DNA of 5,167 nucleotides from an uncultured Chloroflexaceae bacterium (GTDB lineage Bacteria; Chloroflexota; Chloroflexia; Chloroflexales; Chloroflexaceae). A program made the translations under genes and the position numbers. Shown here one piece after another: positions 4,640-5,167 of the stretch; positions within the stretch are counted from its first letter, which is position 1; each line of letters begins with the position of its first letter. Below the pieces are notes generated by a model that made no database searches, was not told where the DNA came from, and saw only the letters and a list, made by a program, of their open reading frames with translations. The stretch lies in contig CAKZQX010000995.1 in assembly GCA_937141995.1 (NCBI GenBank), positions 1 through 5,167 on the forward strand, given 5' to 3'.

Positions 4640-5167
4640 TCATACCGCTCCTGTACCACATATTTGCTGCATGTGCCCCCCAAACCGTCGCTTATGCACC
4701 ATGATTCCATCACGCACAGTGGTTGCGCGCCCGATGACCGGCAGCAGTAAGCCAGGCGCAGGTGTATCAAAGGCGGGCGCAGCATAGCCGTGCTTCTCGG
4801 AGGTGCGATCGTCTAACCCCGGCGTATGATGAGCAAAGCCCTGATCACTCGTGCGTATCCAGCCCAGCACTGCATCTTGCACGCCCTTGACCGTCACGGG
4901 CTGACCGCCATGCTCGCGCCGGATCTGATCAAGGCCAACGAATGCAAGATTGTCGAGCAGTGCCTGCAGGATTGGCAACTTCTTCAGTGTCGTCGTCTGC
5001 TTCGCGTCCGCAACCACCTGCACTCTCATCAACAACCATTCCGCCGCACGGGTAAGGTCATCGCCGCCATCAGCCAGGAGCCACTCCGGCACCTGAAGCA
5101 CGTCCGGTGCGCCACGCAGCGGCCAGTCCAACGCGCCGGGATGCCAGATCGCCTGGAACATGGCGAG
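4640..5167 (-). pseudogene. Mu/TnsB-type transposase C-terminal fragment, 5' end outside window, probably frameshifted
   Basis: The open frame enters from the window edge (codons continue upstream of the ATG at 5161) and stops at TGA 4642-4640. Its segments fit the second half of rve plus Mu-C transposases. AIWHPGALDWPLRGAPDVL precedes ADGGDDLT, a plausible second catalytic Asp (family DNGSDFT). HHTPGLDDRTSEKHG fits the HHxPHxGLxGRTPxE segment. LLLPV..TTVRDGI...RRF fits the opening of the C-terminal beta-barrel. The third acidic residue (family GKxERFF) is not found; TLKKLPILQALL stands where it is expected. The barrel is cut short. Removing one G from the G6 run (4681-4676) would move to a frame reading SKYVVQERYERLYP, which resembles the family's YVGxxVxxRYDP. 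It is therefore probably decayed. These alignments are from memory, so family and pseudogene status are moderate calls. Confidence 0.45.

Noticed and set aside
4456..4785. 109-codon minus-strand open frame crossing the tRNA
   Set aside because: Its C-terminal part is antisense tRNA. Only the part around 4605-4680 is of interest, as the possible continuation of the frameshifted transposase.

Overview
The window reads as a GC-rich chromosomal segment, most likely from a filamentous anoxygenic phototroph of the Chloroflexota (Chloroflexus/Roseiflexus group). That assignment is an inference from protein resemblance remembered for that group and from the style of the short repeats. No marker gene settles it.

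Layout. (1) Positions 1-498 hold no credible gene. They contain a perfect AT-rich hairpin, a GC-rich hairpin, an 11-bp direct repeat, and a duplicated 43-bp unit. Each unit carries a perfect DnaA box (TGTGGATAA) and an imperfect inverted partner at identical spacing. This looks like a replication-origin-like or DnaA-binding region. (2) Positions 499-1335 (minus) encode a complete alpha/beta hydrolase with an intact Ser-Asp-His triad, probably starting at TTG behind a strong AGGAGG. (3) Divergent from it, positions 1422-4313 (plus) encode a 963-aa protein laid out like an MrfA/YprA-type helicase with a DUF1998-like end. Its Walker A, Walker B and motif VI signatures and most of its zinc-binding cysteines are replaced. 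A long Pro-rich, basic linker follows, ending in a small PcrA/UvrD-type Tudor-like or CarD-like domain. It is the most unusual item here: an apparent pseudo-helicase. (4) Positions 4320-4362 are a telomere-like heptad repeat. A consensus sigma-70 promoter, a tRNA-Arg(CCG) with encoded CCA, and a Rho-independent terminator follow. (5) Just past the tRNA are three direct repeats spaced 22-24 bp. They lie at the 3' side of a minus-strand fragment that resembles the C-terminal half of a Mu/TnsB-type transposase, which runs off the window and appears frameshifted. This suggests the decayed end of a mobile element next to the tRNA.

The hydrolase and the pseudo-helicase are divergently transcribed from an 86-bp gap, so their promoters probably overlap. 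Nothing links their functions directly. The tRNA is an independent transcription unit.
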